Source: Porogramme epimiltina
Lineage: Eukaryota; Basidiomycota; Agaricomycetes; Polyporales; Polyporaceae
Length of the DNA stretch: 42,540 nt
Direction of reading: 5' to 3'
Assembly: GCA_900155495.1 (NCBI GenBank)
Contig: FTLJ01000657.1
Location: forward strand, 1 to 42,540
Made by a program: the position numbers and the translations under genes. The notes under the pieces were generated by a model that saw only the letters and a program-made list of their open reading frames with translations, searched no databases and was not told the origin of the DNA. Below are positions 21,901-32,512 of this stretch, piece after piece (positions within the stretch are counted from its first letter, which is position 1; the number at the start of each line of letters is the position of its first letter).

Positions 21901-23114
21901 CTACTCGCTCTCGTCCTCGTCCTCATCCTCGCTATACTCCTCTGCCTCATCGTCGATAAACCCACCGAACGCCGGATCGTCACCTTCGTCATCCTCGTCA
22001 TCCTCATCCTCATCGTCCTCATCGCTATCAAGCGACTCGCCCTCACTGTCCTCCCCTCCTAGTTCCACATCCTCGATGCTCCCTTCTTCGTCTGCGCTCT
22101 CTACCTCTACGTCTGATTCCCCTTCCTCTTCTTCGCTCTCTCCCTCGACATATCTCCTCGCCTCTCGCGTTTTTGATGGTGTCTGCTTAGACTTGTTCTT
22201 CGGCATGGGAAGAGGGGCTGGTGGACCGGAGGAACGCATGTCGATTTGCGCGATGACCATGTCAAGTCTTCCGCTGAGTGATAGTAGGCTCTCTTGGAGC
22301 GTAAGCCGTTGTGTGAGCGTTGCGTGAAGGCCAGCAAGACGAGCGACGAGGTCAGGCATCTGTGTGCAACACGGTAAGCCACACACCGCCGCGCCGAAGA
22401 CACGGACCAAACTCACTGTCATAAGGTGACCGCTGTGGGTCGTCAAAACAGCTCTTATCCAGTTGATCAGAGCAGTCCCCCGCTGAGAGCTCGCCCCTCC
22501 ACCGCCGCCCTTCATGTTATTCCCTCTCGCGCCACGACCCAGCCTCTCCACGCAAGCCGTGACCAATGGGACTGCCAGTTGTGGGGGTAGCCTCCGGACA
22601 GTATTCCGGATGAGTGTGGCGTCGGAATGGGCAAGACACGTCTCGAGGAGGCGGGTGTCGGATGAATGCAGCGCTTGTATAAGCGTACGAGTGAGGGAGC
22701 TTGCGGGAACCGCGTCCACCGCGGCACTTTTCCTGGACTTGTTACTGGAGACACCAGCTTCTTCTGATTCCGACTCAGACTGAGAGTCGGAACCTCCATT
22801 CGCCACTCCTTGGACGGCAGTGAGACGTTGGCCGAGACTGAGCTCCGCGAGGTCGGTGTCGAGAGCGCCTTCCACGTCGCGTGCGGCCAGCTCGTCCTGC
22901 TCCCGGTTTTGGCCCAACTCTGCCCCAGTCCCCACGGCTACTGAGGCGGACTCCTTATACCGTTTACTTGGCGGGTAGGTGCCATCTCCTGAGAGGGCTA
23001 TAAGCTACGAAGAGCCAAATTCCGCCTGCAAGCATACATACCTGGTTTCTAACGAGAGGAAAGACATCAATGAACTACACGCCTCGAGAATTTGACGAGA
23101 GGACCAACCTGCAT
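21901..23114 (-). CDS. Utp12-domain (WDR43/Utp5-type C-terminal domain) ribosome-biogenesis protein (347 aa model)
   Basis: The core exons 22417-22988 and 21901-22359 are firm. They flank a 57-nt in-frame intron (22360-22416, GTGAGT..CACAG) that would otherwise insert 19 residues into the domain. The residues before the domain (LDTDLAELSLGQRL, about 47-60) and the Utp12 fold (about 100-235: LTRTLIQALHSSDTRLLE, RLPPQLAVPLVTAC, INWIRAVLTTHSGHLM) match the C-terminal half of WDR43/Utp5. That protein is a U3 snoRNP/SSU-processome component acting in 18S pre-rRNA maturation in the nucleolus. A long Asp/Glu/Ser tail (about 260-347) follows. The N-terminal WD40 propeller is absent. The best 5' model uses two tiny exons, 23109-23114 (ATG CAG) and 23042-23048 (7 nt), with 60- and 53-nt introns and perfect phases. 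This part is less certain. Confidence 0.8.
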
Positions 23115-23546
23115 GATTGGATACTTGGAGGGATGAGAGGCGGGCGAAGAGTAGTTGTGAGCTGCTGGTAGGACACAATATTAGGCAGCAGCAAGTTAGC
23201 AAGAGAGCGCAATAGAGACGGAAAACAAGTAGGACGCACCTTAAGCGAAAGGATTCGAGGGCAAGAGGAAAAGATTTGAAGAGGTGGGTCCACGTGACCG
23301 AGCGTCATAGTTGAGCGTCTAGACGGGAATGGCAACTTCTCACTCCAGTCCGGTCAACGTCCGGAGTTCTCGATAACTCTTCCGCGTCCCCCCATCTCCG
23401 ACCCCCGCCTACGCTTCCTGCCCCTTGTTCTAGGACTTGTTTTTTGTATCTTTTTGGGCCATACTTGTTCTTAACGTCCAACTACCCCGGGTTTCTTATT
23501 TCCCATCTCCTATCCCCCTCACTCTCCACCGCACTAGCAATCAGTT
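23115..23546. promoter_or_regulatory. Divergent promoter between the Utp12-domain gene and PHO85
   Basis: The two start codons are only 432 bp apart, head to head. The interval contains a CACGTG E-box at 23291-23296 and pyrimidine-rich stretches before the PHO85 start. CACGTG is the core recognised by Pho4-like bHLH factors in yeast. Whether it matters here is unknown. Confidence 0.45.
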
Positions 23547-25005
23547 ATGAACTACGTCCAGGTGCGCATACACATCCATCTTCCTGCTGGCAATCTGCTG
23601 ATGCCCTTCATAGCTTGAGAAGCTAGGTATGATGGCGTTCGAAATATGGCGGTGGTGTCATGGTCTGATCTTTCTGTGCAGGTGAGGGTACCTACGCTAC
23701 GGTCTACAAGGTGAGTAGGATCTATACCAGTACGCTCTATCTATATCAACCAGCGTCGATAGGGCCGCTCTAGGACCACCAACGAGATTGTCGCTCTCAA
23801 GGAGATTCACCTCGATGCAGAAGAGGGCACTCCGTCAACGGCTATCCGCGAGATTTCTCTCATGAAGGAGCTCAAGCACGTCAACATCGTCCGCTTATAC
23901 GACGTGATACATACCGAGACAAAACTCGTCCTTATCTTCGAGTACTGTGAACGCGATCTCAAAAAGTACATGGATGTTCATGGCGAGCGTGGCGCTCTCG
24001 ATCCCGTCACGGTTAGGAGTTTCATGTACCAACTCCTCAAGGGTACAGCATTCTGCCACGAGAACAGGGTACTGCACCGCGACCTCAAGCCGCAGAACCT
24101 CCTCATCAACAGGAAAGGGGAGCTCAAATTAGGGGACTTCGGTCTCGCCCGGGCATTCGGTGTCCCGGTCAACACGTTCTCTAACGAGGTTAGTCCGTTT
24201 CGCATGAAGTTATAGGAACGTGCTCACACTTGCGCATAGGTTGTCACGCTTTGGTACCGTGCCCCGGACGTTCTTATGGGCTCAAGGACGTACAGCACCT
24301 CCATCGACGTCTGGTCTTGCGGATGCATCTTCGCGGAGATGATCTCAGGTGTCCCTCTCTTCCGCGGTCGCGACAATCAAGACCAGCTCCTTCATATCAT
24401 GCGTATCATTGGCACTCCAGATGATCGCACACTTCGTAAAATAGCCACGGAAGGTGTAAGTCCCCTGACACGCACGCCCGATGGCGGTCTGCTAATATTT
24501 GCCGCATTTAGCAAACTGAAAGTCAAGGGCAAAAGCAGTATCCCCGTTATCCGAAGATCCCCTTCCAACAAGTTCTCCCGAAGGCAGGACCCCAAGGTAG
24601 TGACCTTCTCTCTGATTATATTTATAACTCTCAACCAACGTCCGCACAGCGATCGACCTACTCGAGAGGCTCCTTCAATTTGACCCCTCCAAGCGGATTT
24701 CCGCCCAGGAAGCACTCTCTCACCCTTACTTCAGCACTTCCACGCCTCTCTACATTGTCCCCAACCCCTTCACTGCCCCCATGGTGCCCTATACCCACCC
24801 TGCACCTGGACAGTCACAACAGCATTTCCAGGCTCAACAAGAGGCGCAGCGTGCACAAGTGGCCCAGGCCCAGCTCGCGCTTGCCCAACCACAGATCCCA
24901 GGTGCAGGCTATGGTGTGCAGTACCCGATTCAGTACGCGGCGCAACACCCAGCACAACACCCAGCGCAGCACCCGGCACAGCAGTATCAGCCCGGAGCGC
25001 GCTAA
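23547..25005 (+). CDS. PHO85: Cyclin-dependent protein kinase, Pho85 type (379 aa)
   Basis: Seven exons: 23547-23561, 23614-23626, 23682-23710, 23763-24188, 24240-24455, 24512-24596, 24650-25005. All introns are 51-56 nt and the phases close to 379 residues. The ATP loop is [10 protein letters not shown], the cyclin-binding helix [16 protein letters not shown], the catalytic loop HRDLKPQN, and the activation segment [18 protein letters not shown] followed by [20 protein letters not shown]. These identify a Pho85/CDK5-type kinase, which pairs with Pcl-type cyclins in phosphate and nutrient signalling, cell polarity and cell-cycle control. The kinase domain ends near residue 300. A Gln/Pro/Ala-rich tail of some 75 residues follows, with three QHPA units in tandem, longer than in yeast Pho85 (about 305 aa). 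It shares a short divergent promoter with the Utp12-domain gene. Confidence 0.96.
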
Positions 25006-25296
25006 GATGTTTCGTGTAGAAAAGGACTTTTGACCGTTATGTATCACGCACTCCTGGTCTATCTGTGTACTCTTCTCGCTATGCCTCGGATAATCCCTAT
25101 CCTCTGTATGCCATCGTCGCATCATCTTGTCGAGCTCTTGATAGATTTGTCAATCACCGTAGTATATGTATTACTCGTACATGAATGAGTTGTAGTATTA
25201 TAAAGAGCCATGTGGCTTCCTATATAGTATATCCTCCCACCAGGTCCTGTCACGCCCACTGGCCACAGTAGGTACTCGGAATGGCAAAAATGTTTA

Positions 25297-27012
25297 CTAG
25301 GCTTTGTGCGAACCGCGGGACTTCCTTTGTCTGGTCTTCTTGGTGGGCGGAGTCGAACCCTCCGCGGCATTGAGCTAGGTAAAATACTTCGTGAGCATAT
25401 CTTTCGGGGTCCGAGGTCGTATGTTACCTTCCGCTTGAGCTTTCGAGTAGTAACTTTTTTCACCTCAACTTCTTCCTCGCCAGAGAGGGGCGTGAGGTCA
25501 CTCTCATTGTCGTCATCTTCTTTCTTAGCCTGTCGCCTGGTCTTTAGTCCTATGGCTCATTTGCCACTAGAAGACGGGTACTGACCGCGGGTGCATCAGA
25601 GCCTCGCCTCAGTTTCTGCAGCTCGGCAACATATGCTGATGTACGACCGCCGACTGTGACCCACTTGATAGTCGCCAGTTCGCCATTAGGCTGTAAACAT
25701 TGCGTGAATCAGTGACACTGTATAGCAATTGTAGCCAGCAAGAAAGAGCCACTTGCAAGTTTAAGAGAATGTTTCTCTTTTTTACCCTTCCCCTTAAATG
25801 TGTTGAAAAGAGGTCATATATCAGCGAAGTGTGGGGGGCAGTTGAAACATAAGCGTACCCAACGGTGTTTGAATAGCCAATCTTCAGGGAACTTGGTGTC
25901 GTCGGCATTCACAGAGACCGCAGTGATGCACACCTCCGACGTTTGCTTGTGCAGTGCTGTCACTTGCGCGTCTGTAAGGACATCGCAGCGTTCTTCAGGG
26001 TGCACGCGTGCATGATAGAGAATCTCGTCTACAGTTAACATATGCCCAACGCTCAGATATGCAAACCAACTGTGAATCGGTGCGAGGCTCCTTACCTGCA
26101 ACCCAGTTTCCAACACCTGCGCTGAACGACTGATCGAGGAGAGCAGCCTTGACTGGGGACCGTCGCTTTACCAGACCCTTCTTGAAGTCTGCGAGGCTGA
26201 CCATAGACAGGATAGGGTCGAATCCCAGGGCGGAGATGGGAGGCTCGGTCAGGGGCGACTTGCAGAGGCGGATGCGAGCCAGCCGTCGTGCGTCGAGGAA
26301 GGCAATTTCGGAAATTTCTTCGCCAGTATCCCCCTTAATGTGCATTACAAACTTCAAACAGGAGAGTTTAAGAGTTAGTCTCGCGTAGAGAAGATGAGGG
26401 ATACTGTACTTTCATGAACCGCGGAGGCCATTCGCCCGTGGCTTTCTTGTGCACCCCTGACTCTCTATAGTGCATGGCGATTTGTCCCTTGACCTATGGA
26501 CAAGTGATTTCAGCCAAAAGATCCTAGCAATTAGCCCCCCGAGACAAACCTGAAGCATTCCCGTCATACCAAAATGCAAAACGGGATGTCTACCTTCGCC
26601 GTCTAGAATCACGTAGAAGACCTTGCCTAATCCGAAACACAGTCAGCATACATCACGCGCACAAGTTATGACATACTCACCATATCTTTGGACATCGGTC
26701 ACCCGACGCCCCTGTATTTCCTGAGTCTTTGTGAGGGAATAATTTGAGCGACAGTGCAATTGAACTCTGGGACAACTTTGACCTACGAATTGTTCATGCG
26801 TGGCGCCCGAGAAGACGATTGCGTCTTCAACAGAATCCACCTTTACCACAGTCTTTCCCAGGGTCAGCTCTCTTAGAAGCTTTGCAGCTCGCTCTACCTC
26901 TGTCAGTGCACACGAACCAAGGGTGTCAGATATCCGTTGCAACACGTAGTGCATTTGCGGGGTTATTACAAGTGCATGCGCTTCGAAAGTGCTTACCTGG
27001 TAACTCTGGCAT
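25297..27012 (-). CDS. Formamidopyrimidine-DNA glycosylase / AP lyase, Fpg/Nei family (358 aa)
   Basis: Eleven exons in order: 26997-27012, 26787-26899, 26681-26720, 26550-26626, 26410-26493, 26096-26351, 25859-26028, 25757-25792, 25586-25690, 25428-25529, 25297-25374. They join in frame to 358 residues. The enzyme removes oxidised purines in base-excision repair. The N-terminus MPELPEVERAAKLL supplies the catalytic Pro and Glu. HFGMTGMLQV and the helix-two-turn-helix (GVGNWVADEILYHARVHPEE, about 189-208) follow. The zincless-finger Arg lies in VGGRTSAY (about 280), as in plant and fungal Fpg. The C-terminus is acidic then basic (KKTRQRKSR), a likely nuclear signal. Intron 8 (25691-25756) has a GC donor (GCAAGT) and is required to join KHSLKL to PNGELA. 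Intron 9 uses GTCAGT. Confidence 0.93.
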
Positions 27013-27505
27013 TATGAGTACCTCCAGCCAACTGTAAAATCAGTGCAGTCACCCCAGGGTGCTGATGGACATAATATAATTGCTGTGCGGGTGCTAGTCG
27101 CGCACGTTGGTGTCGTGAACTTGTTTGACGTTGAAGTTCAAAGAGGCGCAGCTTGAGATGGTAGTAGCTGATCAACCCGACACTGAAGGCGCTTGTAGCT
27201 CCTGGCACCGTAATAAGCACTGTGGTGACCGCTGCCGGCAGACTTGATCGCCGTTCAACGTATACATCGGTTGTACTCAAATCACTCTCGGAAACACAAT
27301 AATGGTGTGTCAACAAGACTGGCACCGGGCACGAGGTCGGGCTACTCTAATAAGCCTTCAAATCCAACCCTCTCAGCCCCATCCGAGAATAACATGAGAA
27401 AGAGGCACTTCAAGTGTACGATATGTGCCTAGTACTGGCCTTTACAAATAGATTGTGTGAGGTATGAATAGTAGCCGTAGCAGAGGTTACGCTCACCTTC
27501 GCTAG
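27013..27505. other. Intergenic region
   Basis: About 490 bp between the start of the Fpg gene and the stop of GNAT 1, both minus strand. It should contain the Fpg promoter. Nothing else is recognised. Confidence 0.55.
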
Positions 27506-28629
27506 TTAATGTCCTTCTGTACTGGATTCGGGCAGCACTTCTCGCCAGATAGATGGATACCACGCTTTCCGACCAGTCCGGGGGTCCACTCCACCCTCGC
27601 CCTCGTCGTCCGGAAACAAGAACCCAGCCCGCTTATACAGTCTCTCCGCACCCTTCTCCGCCACGTTCAGATTCACTTCTTCCTTGAACCCCGAGGCCGG
27701 CGGCTCGGGCACGCCCTCGACACCGTACGGGCTGGCACCGAGGTAGTAGCGCGTCACCGCACGCACCATCGCCTCCGCAATGCCCTTCCGTCGGTGCTCC
27801 GGCGCGACGTACACGTTCCGGATCGCGATGGTCCGCGGCGTGACGCGTCCGAGAACGATGTAGCCTGCTGCCGCGCCGTCGATGCGGCAAAGCCAGGCGA
27901 AGCCCTTCGAAACGGGATGCGTGAGGAAGGCCAAGGCTTCCTCGTGGGTGGTCGTGTGCGCCCATGGCGAGTCTAGTCGGAAGCCGATGTAGAGTGGGAC
28001 GAGAGCGTCGAGGTCCTCCGTGCCCGCGAGGGTGGTCGTAAAGGGGGGAGGTGTATTTGGGAGTGGGGCTAGCGACTCGCGCGTGACATAGCTGACGCGG
28101 GAGGCGAAGACAGCCTTCGATGAGCGAATGCAGTCCCCGTGTGCCTCGAGGATGGACGACCAAGAGGCGATGAAAGCTTGTACGGAGTGTTCAGGTCCAA
28201 TGATGGCGTCAAAGGTGGCGGCGTTCGGTACGGCGGAGTAGACGGCTTCAGCGAGGAGCTGGGACGCGGCGCCAAGGACTTCTGTGGATGCCATTGTGGC
28301 ATCCGCGCTGGTGGGGATTGACATCATCCATGCGAAATCACCCTTGGCTTTGGTGAGGCAGAGCCTGGTCGACACACACACCCGTTAATTCTAATGACGC
28401 TGGCATCCGCTGGTTCAAACGACGATTGTACTTACAGAAGGTCTTCTCCTCTGAGGACGCCGAATAGGTAAGAGGGGCTTAGCTTCTCGTCCGTGTCCTG
28501 GTGGCCAGCAACGTAATCGGAGAGAGAGCCGATGCAAAAGTTCATAAAGCTATCATCGAAGCGCTTGGCCACTTGGAGGAACGCGTGTGGGTCATGGAAG
28601 CGTACAATGCGTAGCGGGGAGTGCTCCAT
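27506..28629 (-). CDS. GCN5-related N-acetyltransferase (GNAT 1, 350 aa)
   Basis: Exons 28436-28629 and 27506-28364 flank a 71-nt intron (GTAAGT..CCAG) and give 350 residues. The C-terminal half is a GNAT fold. YIVLGRVTPRTIAIRNVYVA leads into the acetyl-CoA-binding motif A, PEHRRKGIAEAM (about 252-263), and ERLYKRAGFLFPDDE near the end matches the motif B region. The N-terminal 110 residues form a module shared with two paralogues in this window (IVRFHDPHAFLQVAKRFDDS, FMNFCIG), with the intron at the same codon after GEDL. The substrate cannot be told from sequence. Fungal proteins of this kind are usually annotated only as acyl-CoA N-acyltransferases. It is head-to-head with the SprT-like gene, 752 bp apart. 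Confidence 0.87.
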
Positions 28630-29381
28630 CTTGTTGAAGAGTATCGTCTCGCTCCCCCAGCGTATAATGCCCCTGTTTTATCCATATGAGAGGAAGGGCG
28701 CCTTTAGTATGCCAATGGAGTCAGAAAGTACAGGATGACTCGCTCACGCTGGGAATACGCATTGTTTCTAGGGCATGTGGACAATTTGATACGACGCCCA
28801 TGGATCATGTGTCAACCGTAGATTTGAGAGGGGCCGGTCAAAGCTCGATAAGCAAGCTAGGACTATAGGATGATTCCCACTGAGAATGCCTTCACTGGCA
28901 CTGCTAGTCATGAGCGAGGATGAATTACAAGTCGGTCGAGACTCGATGTGCATTCGACATATTCTTTGCGATACAGTTGGCTGAGTATACATACCACAGC
29001 TAGAGAGACTGACCACTCATTATAAATGAGCAGCCTGTTTTCCGAGGCCCAAAGCTACTGTAGGTACTCACCTTAAGCTTTACAAAAAGTCACAGGTGCT
29101 TTTTATCTCCCACTGAGGGTAATCAGACGCTTTGGTGATATTTGTGATGTGGCTGTCAGCCGCTTTCGGAGCCCGGACCGCCCAACGGGCCGCCGCTCCA
29201 TGTTCGTTCGACAGACGCGGTCGCGTTCTCGCCACTCGGCAGCTGAGCGTCAGTACCGAATCGCGTCCTCACACCGTGCAATGCATCTTTACTCCACTGC
29301 TCTATCTTCGGGTGCTCTATAACTGTGTATTCGACCCTCATCACGCCCATAACCCATCCGAAACCCACGAAAGGAGTCGCG
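28630..29381. other. Divergent promoter region, GNAT 1 and SprT-like gene
   Basis: About 750 bp between two divergently transcribed genes. Short frames are present on both strands but none has splice or domain support. No clear TATA box is seen at the expected distances. Confidence 0.5.
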
Positions 29382-31741
29382 ATGACCATTCCGACGCCGT
29401 CACCTACGAAGAAGTCAACGGGTTTCCCGCTGCACGATGCTCGGCGGGTCCTCAAAGCGCATGGGAGTAGAAGTGAGGTGTCTGACAGCGAGGAAGAGCG
29501 GCGACGGTGAGTGACTCTCGCCAATGCCTCCATATATTGCAAGCGAGACTGAGTGACCTCAGGCGTATCGGATTGAAGCGACACGCTGCTCTAGCGGACG
29601 TCAGTCAGAATGAGCTCAGGATCATCGTCATAGAGTCGTCGGACGAGGAGGATACCTCGCCTAGGTGCGTGCTTTGCTTGGCTGAATCTGCTCTTGTAAA
29701 TCATCCCTGGTGTAGCGCGTCGATCGTCGCCCAGAAGGGCACCCAACCCACGGAGGAAACGCCGTCAGAAGGTGACGCCCCCCGGCCGTCTTCTCCCTTG
29801 CGCGACGAGAGGTGAGTATAAGACGAGCATCTTCGTGGGCCCTACTCTAACCTGTAACATCCAAAAGCGACGACGAAGACCTCCCTCCTGTTACACCTCG
29901 ACGAAGACCTGGGCAAGTCTCGCGCACGCGGCAGCTTGTTCTCAGTTCGGAGAGCGAAGACGACTCGGATGACGAGCCACCCCAGACGAGGGATCCCGCC
30001 CCGTGCACTCCGAGCTCGCGCCGACGGGTGGTGTCTGACCCAGATGATATCATTGACCTTACCCTCACGTCTCCGGAGAGCGACAAGCCGCCGTCGAGAG
30101 CGACGAATCCGCCAAAACCCAGGCCTCGGAGTCGAGCACAAGACAAGAGTGACAGCGGCGTTGCGATGATCCCGCTGTTCGTAGACGAAGAGGAAGGCGG
30201 AGAAGAGGACCAGGCACCTCTAGAAGGCACTTCTTATGACGACGACGGAGCCATTCTCGTCCTGTGAGCGCGCTCGTGCCACCATGCTGTCTACGTCCTG
30301 CTCACACGAGGTTGCAGGGACGAACCCCCCAGCGCACAAAAGCCCATCCGCATGGTCAATGCCGCACCGGGCCCATCCACTCCTCGCCGGCGCGGGCCAG
30401 CCAAACCAAAGGCACCGCCCGCACACTCGTCCGACTCTGAGCACGAGGTCGCGTCGCTCATCGCGCCCGGTGCCGGCACTCCCGTAACGGCCACCCCAAG
30501 AGCGGGCAAGACGCCCGGGAAGGGGCCACGGATGACGAAGGCGGCGCTGGCGCGGCTCGAGCAGCAGCGACGGCGGGAGTATGCAGCGACTCTGTTTAGG
30601 GAACTCAACGACACCGTGTTTGGGGGCGGGCTTCCGGCCGGGACGGAGCTGCAGTGGAACAAACGGCTGCTTACGACCGCCGGTCGCGCACGCTGGCGCA
30701 GGTGAGATCGATTGGGAACCGCATGTTGCGTCATCCTGTACGGGATAGTGCTGATGATATGTAACAGGACGCGCGATGGTGTCCATGAGACGTCCATACA
30801 GCTGGCAGAGAAGATCTTGGACTGTGACGGTAAGTGGGTCCGAACCCGCGACGAAGAATTGTCTCATCTTCTCAGGATAGAACGCATACGGAACACGTTA
30901 TCCCACGAGATGTGTCATTTGGCGTGTTGGATTATCGACGGCGCACCTAATGAACATCACGGTTCTTTGTTCAAATCTTGGTCTGTCAATACAACGCCCT
31001 TATGCGAACCCTTGTTCTGATACAACGTTCGCAGGGCAAGAAAGGTGATGCGGAAACGCCCAGAAATCGAAGTGACGGTGAGAATTAGCAACCCTCGGTA
31101 CAATCATATATAATATTGATGCGGCGAAATCAGACGAGACACAGCTATGAAATCAAATGCAAGTATGAATGGAGTGCGTAATCCCTTGCTCCTTTCGAGA
31201 CGACCTGTGCTTATGATTGTTCGCAGAGTGCTCGAATTGCGGCAAAGTGTAAGTATGGCCGGTCGCTGCACATGTGTGTTCATTGCTCATCGGAAGAGCA
31301 GGTATGGCCGTCACTCGAAGTCAATCGACCCCGACGCGCATAGTACGTCATACCTTTGCCCAAACGTGCCACCGCTCTGAAATATGTCGCCAGTCTGCGG
31401 GGTTTGCAAAGTCGGCCGACTGGTCCCCCAGTTCGAGTCCCGACGTGCGCCCAAGACACCTAAGAGCAACGCTGGAAGCCAAAACGCTGCGGCACGCGGT
31501 CTCGGTGTGTTTTACGCGTCTTTCTGCTCTCCTTGTGACCCCTTCCGAACCTCCGGTGCTCCGCGCTCTAGATTCACCCATGCAAATGCCAGGAGGTTTC
31601 CCATCGCCCTCTCCAGGAAGTTCCGCGACGATCCCGCAAACCCCGCTCAACATGTTCAGCGAGCACAACGACTCGGACGTGGAGATCTTGGCGCACAAGC
31701 TCCAGACTATCCGCCTTGCAGGTAGCGGCATTGATGCTTGA
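29382..31741 (+). CDS. SprT-like metalloprotease with acidic SIM-rich N-terminus, GCNA-like (563 aa)
   Basis: Thirteen exons: 29382-29506, 29563-29664, 29716-29811, 29868-30263, 30318-30701, 30768-30829, 30881-30980, 31035-31077, 31134-31173, 31227-31248, 31302-31342, 31394-31504, 31572-31741. Every phase closes, giving 563 residues. The N-terminal 300 residues are acidic and disordered. They hold four SUMO-interacting-like cores: IIVIESSDEED, QLVLSSESED, DDIIDLTLTS and AILVLDEP. The SprT domain (about 330-475) includes LFRELNDTVFGGGLP, the zinc-protease motif SHEMCH (HExxH about 397-401) and KVMRKRPEIEV. A zinc ribbon follows, with WKCSNC and ICGVCK. This layout matches GCNA/ACRC and Spartan-type proteases that cut DNA-protein crosslinks, with SUMO binding typical of GCNA. 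A C-terminal peptide with NDSDVEILAHKL ends the protein. Confidence 0.92.
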
Positions 31742-32512
31742 CGGCCATGCATGCCAACAGGGCGGCGTGCATTGGCTGGATCTTGTGGTCCGTTTCATTC
31801 TTGGCTTGCTTCTATGTATCCACGTGTAATCTATGTAGACACATTTCTGTATAAGCACATAGCACGACTGCGCTCCTATCTAGAAAGAGGCGTGAGGCCG
31901 CAGACGAGATACTAGGCTGATTGAAACTTGGACCCAGTTGAAGCGCTCGTGACCGTGTCGATTGTGGTCGGTGACGCCGGCGCGAAGGCCGTACCCTGTC
32001 AGGGAGAGACGATCGAGTGCGATCGACAGCGCGGTCACTCTGCCCACCCAACATGCCCGAATCACACTGTTGCCCTCCGCTGCCTGCACCGCCCGACGGC
32101 CACGAAGGACACACACAAGCGACGGCGGGACGACACAAGCCCCGGAATGGAACAAAAGGGAACTGAGCCGCGTGTCTCCATAGGTGAGTGGTAATTGAGG
32201 CTTTGGGCGTTCCTTTTGTGCCCAGCGGACTTGTGTCGCCCCCCGCCCCACCCCGTTTCCTGGCCTCGCCAAACCCGCTCTCGCAAGCCGGCCATCTCGT
32301 TGATAAGCCGCGCCGGACGACAAGGATCGTCCCCCCTCTTTTTCTGCCACCGAGCCTTTCCGCCGGCCTTTTCGCATCTCCACTCGGCTCTCACGCCATT
32401 CCTCTTCCTCCCTCGTCCTGGGCTGAGCCTGGGCACCCGTTTTAACTCTCCTCCGCCGTCTCACACCTCCACCCTCTCTTAGATACACTCGGCGACGCGC
32501 CACGTCCTCAGA
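31742..32512. other. Intergenic region with GH16A promoter
   Basis: About 770 bp between two plus-strand genes. The last 300 bp are C/T-rich, as in many basidiomycete leaders. No TATA box is seen. No gene is supported on either strand. Confidence 0.55.

Noticed and set aside
23075..23335. 86-codon minus-strand frame (contains TLGHVDPPLQIF) as a WD40 remnant of the Utp12 gene
   Set aside because: It hints at the end of a propeller, but no splice route joined it in frame to the Utp12 exon, and upstream DNA has no further WD repeats.
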